From Ricinus communis (taxonomy: Eukaryota > Streptophyta > Magnoliopsida > Malpighiales > Euphorbiaceae), in contig NC_063257.1 of assembly GCF_019578655.1 (NCBI RefSeq), positions 16,554,001-16,618,000 on the forward strand: a stretch of 64,000 nt of DNA. The letters are read 5' to 3'. This document shows, one piece after another, positions 1 through 10,961 of the stretch. Under the pieces are notes generated by a model. The model was not told the DNA's origin, searched no databases, and saw only the letters and a program-made list of their open reading frames with translations. Positions within the stretch are counted from its first letter, which is position 1, and each line of letters starts with the position of its first letter. A program made the position numbers and the translations under genes.

Positions 1-992
1 TTTTAAATATGATTTTCTTGATTGATTTGCCATCTGTTAGTTTACTGCACGTAGCATTTTTATCAGTTTAGGATTTTGATCAGTCAATTGACTTCTGTCT
101 CCTTTATTTTAATCTTTTTATCCTATTTGCTTTTATTCTAATCAATTTTAATGTCTGCGCATGTGAAATCCAGCTCTAGGGATGTGAAAAAGTATTGAAG
201 AATCGTTGAAAGCCAGCCTCGAAACCTAGAGCAGATTGGTTGTTTAAGCCAACCTACCATTTTTTGTGTTTCTTGTTGATTCTTGATGTACTTTTGGCTT
301 TTGTATAGTTTTTAGGTCTTTTCCTTTTACAATCGTAGTTCCACATAGACTTTGGATTAAAAATTGATCCAATATGAATTTAGTAGTCCGATAGGCTAAT
401 CAACTTTAACTGGGCCTAAAACCCTAAAATCTTAGTAGACTTAGTGGGCTTTGGCATGCTTAGTTAGAGCTTGGACTTGACTGGAATTAGAGTCACACTA
501 AATGTGCCTCATCATATTAAGTAGTCCATTGGGTATAAAGGCTGGAAATCAAAAGCATAATATGTAATTGGACTAGACTAGCTGGGCTACATGCATAATT
601 AGCTAGTAATTAAGCTAAACATTCTAATACAGGCTAGGCTCAAATAAAATGGGCTACACTTAGATGTGTTATGTGTGTTATTTTGTATGCCTATGTATAA
701 ATTGCTTTCATTTATAGGGAATAATTTGTTAAACAATAAAATTAAGACTAATATACACAAATAAGGAAGTTGGCTTCCGGATCCATCTCCGGACTCTATG
801 GCGTAAGCTTCCTTATAGAATCTGAGAAACGCCACTCAATACTAAAAGTGTCCCCGTGATTACCCAAGTGGCTACTCTCATCTCGGCGCTTGTCTCAGTG
901 ACTAGTTAGTATGTTCATGATTAGGTTGAAAAGCCTTACAGTGTTATAGTCACTAAAGACACTTGGGCGCATGCTCCAAACCACCGCCTACA
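1..992 (+). repeat. LTR-B, right part of a Tat-type gypsy 5' LTR
   Basis: This stretch aligns in inverse orientation with 60446-61260. Shared text includes the run from about 370 to 660 (repeated 'gggctacat', 'aaaatgggctacac') and the block 770-990 ('ggatccatctccgga', 'gactagttagtatgtt'). It ends CCGCCTACA at 992 and is followed at once by a PBS-like sequence, which fixes it as the 3' edge of a 5' LTR. The left end lies outside the window. No gene is visible; short ORFs here are chance. LTR assignment is inferred from the two-copy comparison plus the adjoining PBS. Confidence 0.7.
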
Positions 993-1010
993 GTGGCGTC
1001 TCTGTTGGAG
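993..1010 (+). other. Primer binding site of Tat-type element
   Basis: GTGGCGTCTCTGTTGGAG follows the terminal CA of the LTR. It resembles the TGGCGACTC...TGGGGA primer-binding sequence that follows 5' LTRs of many plant gypsy elements. The tRNA identity cannot be decided from this degenerate copy. Confidence 0.55.
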
Positions 1011-1769
1011 ATAAGAGAAGCTTATTCTAGTGTATGTTTGTCTTTAAGTTTATTATTTAACATATTATTCTTACATCACTACACGTTCACACATTGTACA
1101 CTTTGGTCCCTATAGCCCCGATGGCATCGGCTAGCAGTTCTTTAGTTCCACTCGAATCCCAGAATTGTGATACTGGCTACCATCACTCACAAGTAATGAG
1201 TGAATTTCCTTCGTCGCATGGACCCTTGAGTGGGGAGACGAGCCAAAGAAGAACACTTTTTGCTTATGGGAGCCTTTTATCATTACCCAAGACTCATCTT
1301 ATGGTAATGACTGTAGTAATCTCCCCTAAGAACCTTGTTACTTACTATATGAGATGTTTCTCCTTATAAGTGTTTAAAGTCTAAGTATTAGAAGCCTTGG
1401 CCCAAAATATGTGGAATGAGGCTCTAGGTCCAAAATATGCAGGCTTTTATGCTTACACTAAGAAACATTGCCTTGTTTGTTTTAATCTTCTTTGAGAGCT
1501 TTTGGTATGCGCGTCGGGCCTACTATCCCCTATTGATAGAAAGCCCAAACACAAAATCCTAAGGAAGAAAGACTCACCGGGAACTGTGTATAGGAGTAAT
1601 AAGATTGGAAGGATAAACTGTATTTACTGTGCGTGCTAACTTATTTCTCTTCGTCCTTGTACATTACATGTGCATCATGCATACCATGCACCTCATGCAT
1701 CACATTAACTCTTTATTTTGAAGCCATTTTAGATTATCATCCTTAGTTTGGATAAGACAAGAATGGATA
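1011..1769 (+). other. Retroelement 5' leader, noncoding
   Basis: This is the region between the PBS and the gag remnant. It has no convincing reading frame; a 91-codon ORF at 1094-1369 has no recognisable domain. It fits the long untranslated leader of Tat-lineage elements. Confidence 0.5.
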
Positions 1770-2765
1770 TCTAGAGGGCCTATTTCACTAGCAATCAAGA
1801 TAAGAGCCCAAGAGAGTAGCACTTTAGAATTTGAAATAAAAATAGCTCACAAGCAAGACATTGATGCTATCAAGATTGCAATCATTGCTAAGTAAGAATT
1901 ATGATCTGAAAGGAACTCCAATAAGCTTTGGCTGAGATTCTTGAGAAACAGACTATCCAAAAAGCTACTACTCATGATGTGGAAGCACATGGTGAGCACC
2001 TTTGGAACTTAGATGACTACATGCTAGAACAAGCTAGGAAAGAGTCTGCTCTTACTGCAAAAGCTGTTATGGAATCCAAGATCTTGCAGAGTTTGATTAA
2101 AAGGCTTGACAAGATACAAGATATGCTGAAAGATCAAGGTTTAGATTAACCTTTGATTTTGATGAACTGATGCTGATTGGAGAAGACAAGTTGCCTCCCA
2201 AATTTTGTATGCTTGAAATGTAAAAGTTTAATGGAACTGGAGATCTAAAGGTTCACTTGAAAAAATATGCTACTATCATGAGTACTACTCATTTGGCTAA
2301 GACTTAAATTATCAAGCTGTTTGTACTCTCATTGGAAGGGCTAGCTGTGAACTGGTACCATAGATTAGGAAGGCCCATCCAGTCTGATTGGAAATGGCTT
2401 TGTGATACTTTTGCGAAGCAATATGACTATAATGCTCACCTAGAAGTCTCTATAAGGGATTTGGAATTAACAAAGCAAAAGCTCAATGAGTCCTTTTTTG
2501 ACTTCTTGACTAGATGAGAAACAAAGCAGTTCTAATGAAGAACAAGCCTTCCGAGAAGGATCAAGTTCGAATGGTAGTTCGAAATGTCCTCCTATCTTGG
2601 GTGGAAAAACTACAATTGATGAATCCCAAGACCTTCGCGGGCTTGTACGATGATGGCTTACAAGTAGAAGAAATGAAAAATGCTAAAAGTGGTTGGAGGA
2701 TGGAAAACTCTGAAGCTATAGAGATTGAAAAGCTACCATTTGAAGATGATGAAGCTTCATAAGAT
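1770..2765 (+). pseudogene. Decayed gypsy gag (retrotransposon gag domain)
   Basis: Gag would package element RNA. The reading is broken across frames. A lysine-rich coiled segment (1928-2149, ending near DKIQDMLKDQG) leads into a capsid-like core. There 'MLEM*KFNGTGD' and 'LEGLAVNWYHRLGRPIQSDW' match the PF03732-type gag pattern (K-F/Y-x-G-x-x-D-P, then A-x-x-W-Y/F). The core continues with 'LCDTFAKQYDYNAH' and 'LTKQKLNESFFDFLTR'. Stops occur near 2222, at about 2305 and at 2516, and the frame shifts after 2149. After 2765 there is no zinc knuckle, protease or pol; 3'-region sequence follows directly. This is a dead, internally deleted copy. Confidence 0.75.
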
Positions 2766-4390
2766 TTAGCTATTGATTTGTATTAAGAAAAAAAACATAA
2801 TTATACTTTTAGGATCAATGATATAGCTTTTATATTTACTTATTTTATGATGTTTATCTTAATGGTATGCTGCATTACCATGATTATTACATGAATATCT
2901 TAACATTAATTATGTTTCAATTGGTTTATTTAATCTGGTCACAAATGACAAACTTAGGTACATTTCTATCACACATAACATAACTCTTAAAGAGAGAAAA
3001 GTAAGAGAACAAAAGAAAAAGAAAAAAAAGGAAAGAGAAAGAAAAAGGAGATAGTATTTGATACAATATGATTAAACTAAAGGTAGCAAAATTATTCAAA
3101 ACACTAGGGGGCCAAGCAAGAAGGCCGAGTTCATCGTCCATTACATTAATTACAACCTTGAAATAGGGACCCTCGAAGATTAGAAGATATTAAAGATTAG
3201 TGCTCTAACCTTGAAAAGTGCAAAATCTATTGCATTTGACTATAAAAAGAAATCTAAATCGAGTTAGAAACTTCCATATCAAAAAAAGAGAAAGAGACAA
3301 GAAAATTATTATGCTCGAAGAAGCTGAAAGGAGTTCAAACCTCAGGGGCAATAAGTTCACAAGTCAATCTGTACTGTTTTAGATACTATCTTTTGAAAAA
3401 GAAAGGAAAGAAAAATAGAAAAAATGGATCCTATTGACTAGAGGACCTGTATAGGGTAATTAGGCAAAATTTAAGAAAAAAAGTGAGGATAAAAATAGTT
3501 GACTAGAAAATCTGAAAGGACTAGTTGATAACTAGAGTGGTATTATATGAAATAGAAAACATACCCATTTGTGCCAGATGAAATGAAAAAAATTCGATTA
3601 GAATTTTTATCAAACTCGCACATCAATTTTCATTGTTTTGTGCACTGCCAGAAGGAGAAAATAGAATAAGAAGCGAAATCTATGAGATCTGAATAAAAGC
3701 AAGATCAATTTCTTTAACCCTCTGCAGCAAAAACCCAAAAATTGATAGCATTCAAGTCTTCATTAATCTTGACATCATGCACAATGAATTGGCAGAGTCA
3801 GAGCCTTTCAACATACATTTAAAGAAGTCTTGTATCAAGGGAAGTCTTGAAAATTAGTAGAATCATCTACAAGCTTGACAAAAGAGACTGTAAATACTCG
3901 AGTAACCAAATCTACAAAAAGAGAAAATAAGAACAAAAAAATAGAAAATAGAGAAAAGTATAATGAAAAGAAAACGCTAAGTTGAAAACTCGAAAGGGCA
4001 GCTTAGGCAAAAATAGAGTCTACTAAGTTGAAAACCCGAAAGGGCAGCTTAGACAAAAGTTAAGACATTAGCTTGCTAAGTTGAGAACCTGAAAGGGCGA
4101 CTTAGGCAAGAGTTAGGCATAAAAGTAAGAAAAGAAAAGAGATTTGATTGCTATTTGCAAGAGATTGTCGAGAAGCCAACTGTCATTACACAAGTGTCAA
4201 TACAGCCTCTAAGAAAAACTATTCAATCCTTCCATGCTTGAGTTATCTCTAGAACCATGCTTTCTACAGTCATCATGACTTCTAGGTCTCTGATATACAT
4301 CATTGTCTCGATCTCTTTCCATTGACCATTAGGCTCCATGCCATGTGTTGAAGAGCAAGCGATTCAACTCTTAAAGTGTTCATGTTGATG
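2766..4390 (+). other. 3' noncoding region of Tat-type element
   Basis: The part 3480-3660 resembles 39850-40010, which lies just after the integrase of the second Tat element: both carry 'aatctgaaaggact' and then 'gaatttttatcaaac' or close variants. This places it downstream of a deleted pol. It contains purine-rich tracts (3000-3060) and a short tandem repeat listed separately. Nothing coding was recognised. Confidence 0.6.
3976..4113 (+). repeat. Three tandem ~46-53 bp repeats
   Basis: Units start at 3977, 4023 and 4076. Each begins CTAAGTTGAAAACCCGAAAG or a close variant and ends in a run like 'GGCAGCTTAGGCAAAA'. The same repeat, in two units 46 bp apart, occurs at 40668-40760 downstream of the other Tat integrase. 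It is a shared family feature of the element's 3' region. Confidence 0.85.
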
Positions 4391-4395
4391 GGCGC

Positions 4396-5849
4396 TGATG
4401 GGTGCTACTCGTGTTAGCTACAATCTAAGGCAGTGTACCTATCGATGCAGTCTAGCACTAATGGCGAGTATCAAGGTCGTATTCCTCGGGAAAGTGAAAG
4501 CCCAGAGTTACTCCTTTGTTCTTTGTTATATTAACCTAAAATGGATAATGAATAATTTCTAAACTAACTATTAACTACGAGCTAAGTTCTAAGGGAGATG
4601 CAGGAGTAATTGATAAGTGAAATAATCAAGACAAGAAGACAAACCCAAAGGGAATCTAAACTAGTTGGCATCCGAACAAAAGATAAAGGATCAGTGAGTC
4701 TAATTATGCTACCCGTGGACGAATTCTTAACCGAATTCGGTTTCTCTCTCGAGATAACCGAATTCCTAAACCTAATAACCTAAAGTTGGAATCTCTTCCT
4801 AACGATTGATTCTTAAATTAGCATTAAGCTTTAATCCGCCTCTATTAAACTTTGTTAATTCTTAATCCGGCTAGTTAATTATCCTTATCTCTAAGCGATT
4901 ATTAACCAGTTCTTGTTATTCAAAGTTCCAATTGCCAAACGGATTTCTCAATCTCATAAAGCAATATAAACATCACAATTCACAACGTCTCATGAATAAT
5001 GCATAATCTTATTAATACTGAAAACAAGAAGAATACAAAACCAACTCAAACAATCCAACAATATAATATCAAGCCAACATAGTAAAGAAATCCCAATGGA
5101 TTAAATCTGTCTAGCTAAACATGTTCATGTTTAAAACAATCTAGGAAATCAATTACAATGAAAGAATAATGAAAATAAAACATGTACACCCTTTTCTCTC
5201 GAATTGGATGAACGGCTCCAAATCCTGGATCTACACTTTGATTAATCTCCCAAACGCCTCTTGAATTGCTCCCTCTGTTTTGCACTCGGAATCTTACGAT
5301 TCAGGATTCTACTCACCGCAACTCTCTCTACTCGATTGTGCGAAACCGAACCGACCACTAGGGCTCAATGTCACTTCTTCCCTTCCTTCACTAAGAAAAT
5401 TCATTTTTCTTATATATTTAACTCGACGGCCGTGTTCAAGGCGTCCTATGGATCTCACCAGTAGGGTTTCACCACGGCCATGTTTCTCCCCGTGTTGGCC
5501 ACCACGGTATGTTTCTCCCGTGTTGGCCACCACGGGCCGTCTTTGAAGGCCGTGGTGGCTATGAAACCGTGCCCAAAGTGCCAATTTCAAGAATCAAAGC
5601 CAATGGTTGAGCACGGCCGGAGTCCAGGCCGTGCTCGATGTATCATGCGGGCTCTTGTCCGATCTTGATGAATTCTCGTCCGTTTCCGCGTATTGATCTA
5701 TAATTGCTTAAACAACGATGATGGTCCTATAAATGTTCCTGAAATGCAAAAGAACACAAAACACGGGTGATCTGGGAATAAAAGCACAATAATTACTAAG
5801 AACATACACAATAATATGCAAGCAAATATGTGTAAAACTATGCTTATCA
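4396..5849 (-). repeat. Family-A LTR 1 (3' LTR of minus element)
   Basis: It is 1454 bp. Read on the minus strand it begins TGATAAGCATAG and ends TAGCACCCATCA. Its middle (about 5425-5640) is a GC-rich array of CACGGCC/GGCCGTG words. It is closely similar to LTR 2 and LTR 3. Short ORFs in it overlap the array on both strands and are rejected as genes. Confidence 0.9.
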
Positions 5850-5885
5850 AATTACCCCACACTTAAGCTATTGCTTGTCCTCAAG
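5850..5885 (-). other. Polypurine tract of family-A element
   Basis: On the minus strand it reads gaggacaagcaatagc, then cttaagtgtggggtaatt, then the LTR start. This 'gaggacaagcaa...gtgtgggg' arrangement directly upstream of a 3' LTR is common in plant Athila/Tat-type elements. It sets the element's orientation. Confidence 0.75.
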
Positions 5886-7531
5886 CAATTAACAACTCAC
5901 CTCATAAAACTACAGTTAGCAATTCCTTTCAGTTTATGCCCCTAGTCCACAACAGAGAGTATTCAACACATCTCAAAGGATACTCAATCATAAATCAAAT
6001 TACAAATCATTAACAAAGAATGGAAATAATATTAATGCATGAGTAACTTAAATGACAACTCGACACAAACATCATGAACCAATGCCTCACAAGGATCACT
6101 CAAGTCGCTCAAAGTGTATATTAGGTGAATAACAAATCCCTCAAAGCAAATGCACAAGACCCGCTCACCATAAGCTTGCTCATAAATCATATCTTCGCTA
6201 CTGTGAATAAGTAAATACCAAAATCAAAGGGTCTTTACCAAGGTTGTAATGGGGCTAGGGTAAAGGTACGGAGATTTGGACAGAAGTATGAAAATGCTGG
6301 AATTCGTGCGATAACTAATGGAACTAGCAGCTTATTAGCGACCGCCGCATACAACTCGAATAAACATAAAGAATAAAAAATACAAATTGGATCAAGGGGA
6401 GCATTTAAAATATCAAAAAGATTTAGTGAATTTACCAAAATAGCAACTAGCATTTTAATCCCACATAAAGTCGAACATATCACAGAAAGAAATTCCAGCA
6501 TAAGGGTAAAGGAAAGATAAATGTAAAGAATGGTATAATTAAAGTGTATAGGTGTAGATTATGAAGAAAAGATTAAGGCTCAAAAATTGGCTAACTAATG
6601 GAAACATAAGGTGGTAGGCTTTTGGTCAAATGTGGGGAATCCTAAATCGCCCAAATCATCTCATGGTATTCACAATATTCATGTAACTTTGACACGCATT
6701 ACAAAGCAAGTTCTAGAAGCAAAGTTAAGTACAATGCACACTTAAACAAGAAATATAAAGAGCATAAGCAAAATGAATGCTCAACTGGCTCAAAATCTCA
6801 CTTTCAGGTGTGGTATTAGGTGCAGTTGGTTCGCAACATCATTAATTGAATCATTATTTAAGAAACACATGCATATGATATTATCAACGTTCTAAGTTAA
6901 AATTCGACAATTCGAAAACAATTAAATAACACCGGTTTAACTGGCAGGGATTGATGTGTAAAACACCATAAATGGTTTTCCAAGGACAATGAACAACAAA
7001 GAAAAGTAACTACAATTCTATAAATCAAGTCATCAATCAGCTCAAAATTAGCATACTCAAGTGCATAAAAACACAATGTCCTAACATCTCCTAAAAATAC
7101 ACAACACCTAGCCATAGCAATTAAAAATCCATATGAGAGATTAGGGTTTACCCATAAGCACCCCACACTTGAAGAACACACTGTCCTCGGTGTAAAATGT
7201 TATGGATACCTGCATGGAATGCTCAACTAAAAGAACAAAGGCAATACAATCCAAGTGCATGACATGTATGAAAAATAAAGTAAATAAATGCGGAAAATAA
7301 AAAGATCTAGGGGTATACGATCATCCATCGAGGCCGATGTTGTGGAAATTCGGTGCCTCCTGGTAGAATCCGAAAATAATAAAATAAAGAAATAAAATCA
7401 AAACTGAAAATATGAAAACTAAAACTAATAAAATGTTTCAAAACAAAAGGTTAAAATATTAAAGATTAAAGATAAAGTTTGGGGTGCCTCCCAAAGCGCT
7501 TCTTTTTATGTGATGAGTCTTCTTACTGGAC
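5886..7531 (-). other. Noncoding 3' internal region of family-A element
   Basis: No coding domain was recognised on either strand. A conserved-looking stretch lies near 7478-7530 ('ggggtgcctcccaaagcgct'), a phrase that recurs near the 3' end of many plant gypsy elements. ORFs at 6235-6501 and 6897-7181 have no domain signal. Confidence 0.5.
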
Positions 7532-8010
7532 TCATGGTGAAAGGCAAATGGGCGTGATCGGCGACCATCCATCCTTCATCCAAGCAAATGTCTTCAAGTA
7601 TCCGCTTAGAGGGATAATCGTCAATTTCCTCTTCCGACTATCAAACAAGTACGCCAATATGATGGGCAAGACTCGCTCCTCGTATAATTGGATGTAGTCA
7701 TGATGCTCTAGGGGCTCTTCCAATTTAAAAGCTGGAGTTTCAACAATTGGAAGGATCGATGGTTGGGCAATCTCTTCAGGAGTGTCGATGGTTTTCTTCA
7801 GTCCCTGGCTTGGTTCACTTGCTAGGAGAAACTCGAGCTCCTCCAAGACTTCTTCATTGGACAACTCATGCTCATCTTCCATCATCGAGGGGACTTGTGG
7901 AAAATCTACCAATAATTCCTCTAATTGCAACTCAGCATCATCAACTGTACATTCCAGTTGGTAGTCTTTCAGAGGGATCATGTTTGCCTCTTCCTTTTCT
8001 GGTTCTATCT
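7532..8010 (-). pseudogene. Gypsy pol fragment upstream of reverse transcriptase
   Basis: An open minus-strand frame whose first eleven codons come from the neighbouring LTR. It carries an acidic stretch (EELEFLLASEPS), then 'ETPAFKLEEPLEHHDYIQLY', 'VLPIILAYLF' and 'LKTFAW'. This resembles the linker just before RT in plant gypsy polyproteins (P-x-L-E-L-K-x-L-P, L-P-V-I-I, then x-x-F/I-G/A-W). The RT itself is missing. It is cut at 8010 by the plus-strand LTR, which starts exactly at 8011. Family assignment is by pattern only. Confidence 0.5.
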
Positions 8011-9545
8011 TGATAAGCATAGTTTTACACATATTTGCTTGCATATTATTGCGTATGTTCTTAGCAATTATCGTGCTTTTATTCCCAGATCACCCGTGTT
8101 TTATGTTCTTTTGCATTTCAGGAACATTTATAGGACCATCATCGGTGTTTAAGCAATTATAGATCAATACGTACGGAAACGGATGAGAATTCATCAAGAT
8201 CGAACAAGAGCCTGCGTTGCACACATTGAGCACGGCCTGAGTCAAGGCCGTACTGACCATCACGGCCTGGACTATGGCCGTGACCAACCATCGAAACTTG
8301 GTCTTCAAAACAATAGTTTGGGCACGGTTTCCGTAGCCACCTGACCTTCGGCCGCGGCCGTGGTGGATAACCTGAGGAGCAACACGGCCCGTGGTAGCCA
8401 ACACGGGGAGAAACACGGCCGTGGTGAAACCCTAGTGAGATCCACGGTTCCGACACGGCATGGACTCCGGCCGTCTTTGACCGGCCTGACCTTGACCACG
8501 GCCGTGCTGAGTTAAATATATAAGAAAAATTCATTTTTCTTAGAGAAAAAAAGAAGGGGAAGAAAAGAGTGACATTGAGCCCTAGTGGCTGGTTCGATTT
8601 CTGCACAATACTGAGTGCGAGAGAGAGTTGCAGTGAGTAAGAATCCCGGAATCGTAAGATTCGAGTGCATGATAGTGGAGCAATTCAAGAGGCGATTTGG
8701 GAGATTAATCAAAGTGTAGATCTAGATTTGGAGTTGTTCATCCAATTCGGGGAGAAAAGGGTGTACATGTTTTATTTTCATTATTCTTTCATTGTAATTG
8801 ATTTCCTAGATTGTTTTAAATATGAACATGTTTAGCTAGATTGATTTAATCCATTGGGATTTCTTTACTATGTTGGCTTGATATTATATTGTTGGATTGT
8901 TTGAGTTGGTTTTGTATTCTTCTTGTTTTCAGTATGAATAAGATTATGCATTATTCATGAGACGTTGTGAATTGTGATGTTTAGATTGCTTTATGAGATT
9001 GAGAAATCCGTTTGGCAATTGGAACTTTGAATAACAAGAACTGGTTAATAATTGCTTAGAGATAAGGATAATTAACTAGCCGGATTAAGAATTAACAAAG
9101 CTTAATAGAGGCGGATTAAAGCTTAATGCTAATTTAAGAATCAATCGTTAGGAAGAGATTCCAACTTTAGGTTATTAGGTTTAGGAATTCGGTTATCTCG
9201 GGAAAGCCGAATTGATTAAAATCATCCACGGGTAGCATAATTAGACTCAGCGATCCTTTATCTTTTGTTAGGATGCCAACTAGTTTAGATTCCCTTTGGG
9301 TTTGTCTTCTTGTCTTGATTATTTCACTTATCAATTACTCCTGCATCTCTCTTAGAACTTAGCTCGTAGTTAATAGTTAGTTTAGAATTTATTCATCATC
9401 CATTTTAGGTTAATATAACAAAGAACAAAGAAGTAACTCTGGGCTTTCGCTTTTCAGGAATCGACCTTGATACTCGCCATTAGTGCTAGGCGCATCGATA
9501 GGTACCTTTGCCTTAGATTGTAGCTAACACGAGTAGCACACATCA
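8011..9545 (+). repeat. Family-A LTR 2, opposite orientation to its host element
   Basis: It is 1535 bp, from TGATAAGCATAG to AGTAGCACACATCA, and carries the CACGGCC array at 8215-8515. It is inverted relative to LTR 1 and LTR 3 and has no partner plus-strand 3' LTR. It is the outer part of the left arm of a palindrome centred near 10380. Confidence 0.9.
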
Positions 9546-10370
9546 AGTTTTAGGCGTTCTTGAGAATTGTTTGAAAACTAGAGTGAATTTTGCTATTTGT
9601 TAATTTAGCCATTTTTTTTTCTTTCTTATTATTTTATGATTTTTATGATTTTTATTTTTTATTTGTTTATTTATTTTATTTTATTTGTACATATTTATTT
9701 GGCTTAAGTTTATGATTGGGATAGTGAATGATAAGGAGGTTCAATGCTAAACTCAAACTCTTTGTGTGGCGCGTTGGAAAATGGGATTAGGAACCAGAGA
9801 GTGCTAAAAATTGGGATGCCGTGCATCTTTAGATGCTCGAGTGGAATCGTTTGCGAGACTACCGATCAACTCTCTTCTCTATCCTTTTATCTCAAGTCTT
9901 TGTGAATTTTGTTGTGGTTTACATGTGTGTAATGATTGTCCATTGTATAGTGATGTTGCTCATTGTTCTTATAGCGTGAGCGGGTGAATTATCACGGAAG
10001 TTGGCCAAATGACTCGTATGGAAGCACCTGATCAAGAGTGGAGCACTCATTCACCCTTTGGATGGGCTTAGATGGCCGAGAACCACTAGGAATTCGGCAG
10101 CTACATGACTAATGTTGCACCTTGACTCGAGATGAAGAGTTAGTGTCGGAGGAGGCGATGATGAGGTTCATAACAAGTCTTGAGGAAGATTCCAACAAAC
10201 AAGAGGATACTTGAAGATCAGCAAGCCTCGATTAACAGCGTAGAGCATCAAGTAGGCTTAATCTTGATTCTTAGCGGAAGAGCAATTGAGAACTCCATCA
10301 AGCTGCTGAATCAGGGAACATTTGGTAGCCATCACTTTGCGTTCGGGTGAGAATTTTCTGGTTTATCTAT
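9546..10370 (+). other. Plus-strand leader after LTR 2 (left palindrome arm)
   Basis: It starts with a PBS-like 'agttttaggcgttcttgaga'. An A/T-rich tract (9605-9690, TTTTA/TTTAT words) and a 5' leader follow. Most of it reappears as reverse complement in 10390-10961: 'gattaggaacca', 'aatgattgtccatt', 'gttggccaaatgac', 'gaggttcataacaagtct' and 'gaagattccaacaa' are all shared. No ORF is supported. Confidence 0.8.
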
Positions 10371-10397
10371 TATGTTTGGCGATGATGCTATAGATAA
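10363..10397. repeat. Apex of ~4.4 kb imperfect palindrome
   Basis: TTATCTAT (10363-10370) and its reverse complement ATAGATAA (10390-10397) close the stem on a 19-base loop. The neighbouring bases continue the pairing ('gtgagaattttctg' against 'agaaaattctcac'). The arms extend out to 8011 and 12448. Confidence 0.85.
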
Positions 10398-10961
10398 GAA
10401 AATTCTCACTGAACGCTAATGTTCCGGCGGCGGAGTTCTGCTGCTAACGATTAAGCTGCTGATCGTGTGTCTGCTTGTTGGAATCTTCCTCAGACTTGTT
10501 ATGAACCTCATCGACACTCTCTGCATCTTCGAGTGAAGGTGCAACATGGCGATGTAGTTCTGGTGGTTCTTCTAAGCTCCATCAGGGTGAATGAGTGCTC
10601 GTGTGGTGCTTCCATACGCGGTCATTTGGCCAACTTCACGTTCACGCTCACGCTATGAACAATGCAACATCACTGCAATGGACAATCATTACACACAAAC
10701 GAGACAAAAGGATGGGAGAAGGAGTTGATCGACCTCGACATCTGATGCGGTTTTAGCACTGGTTCCTAATCCCACCAATTTTGATCCATCATTCACTATC
10801 TCGAATCATAAACAAGCTAAATAAATATGTACAAATAAAATAAAATAAATAAATAAATAAAAATAAAAATCATAAAATAATAAGAAAGAAAAAAATGGCT
10901 AAATTAACAAATAGCAAATTTCACTCTAGTTTTCAAACAATTCCCGACAGCGCTAAAAACT
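10398..10961 (-). other. Minus-strand leader and PBS (right palindrome arm)
   Basis: On the minus strand the LTR is followed by 'agtttttagcgctgtcggga' (10942-10961). This looks like a degenerate form of the TTTTTGGCGCCGTTGCCGGG sequence that follows many plant gypsy 5' LTRs. The rest is leader sequence mirrored by the left arm but about 260 bp shorter. A 63-codon ORF (10467-10658) has no domain and is disregarded. Confidence 0.7.

Noticed and set aside
3976..4113. Possible CRISPR-like array
   Set aside because: Three retroelement repeats of unequal spacing in a plant genome; the same repeats lie behind the other Tat integrase.
5261..5668. Overlapping ORFs on both strands inside family-A LTR 1 (similar ones in LTR 2, 3, 5 and 6)
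   Set aside because: They arise from the GC-rich word array, lack any domain, and differ between LTR copies; not genes.
10467..10658. 63-codon ORF in the right palindrome arm
   Set aside because: The mirrored left arm does not keep it open and no domain is visible.
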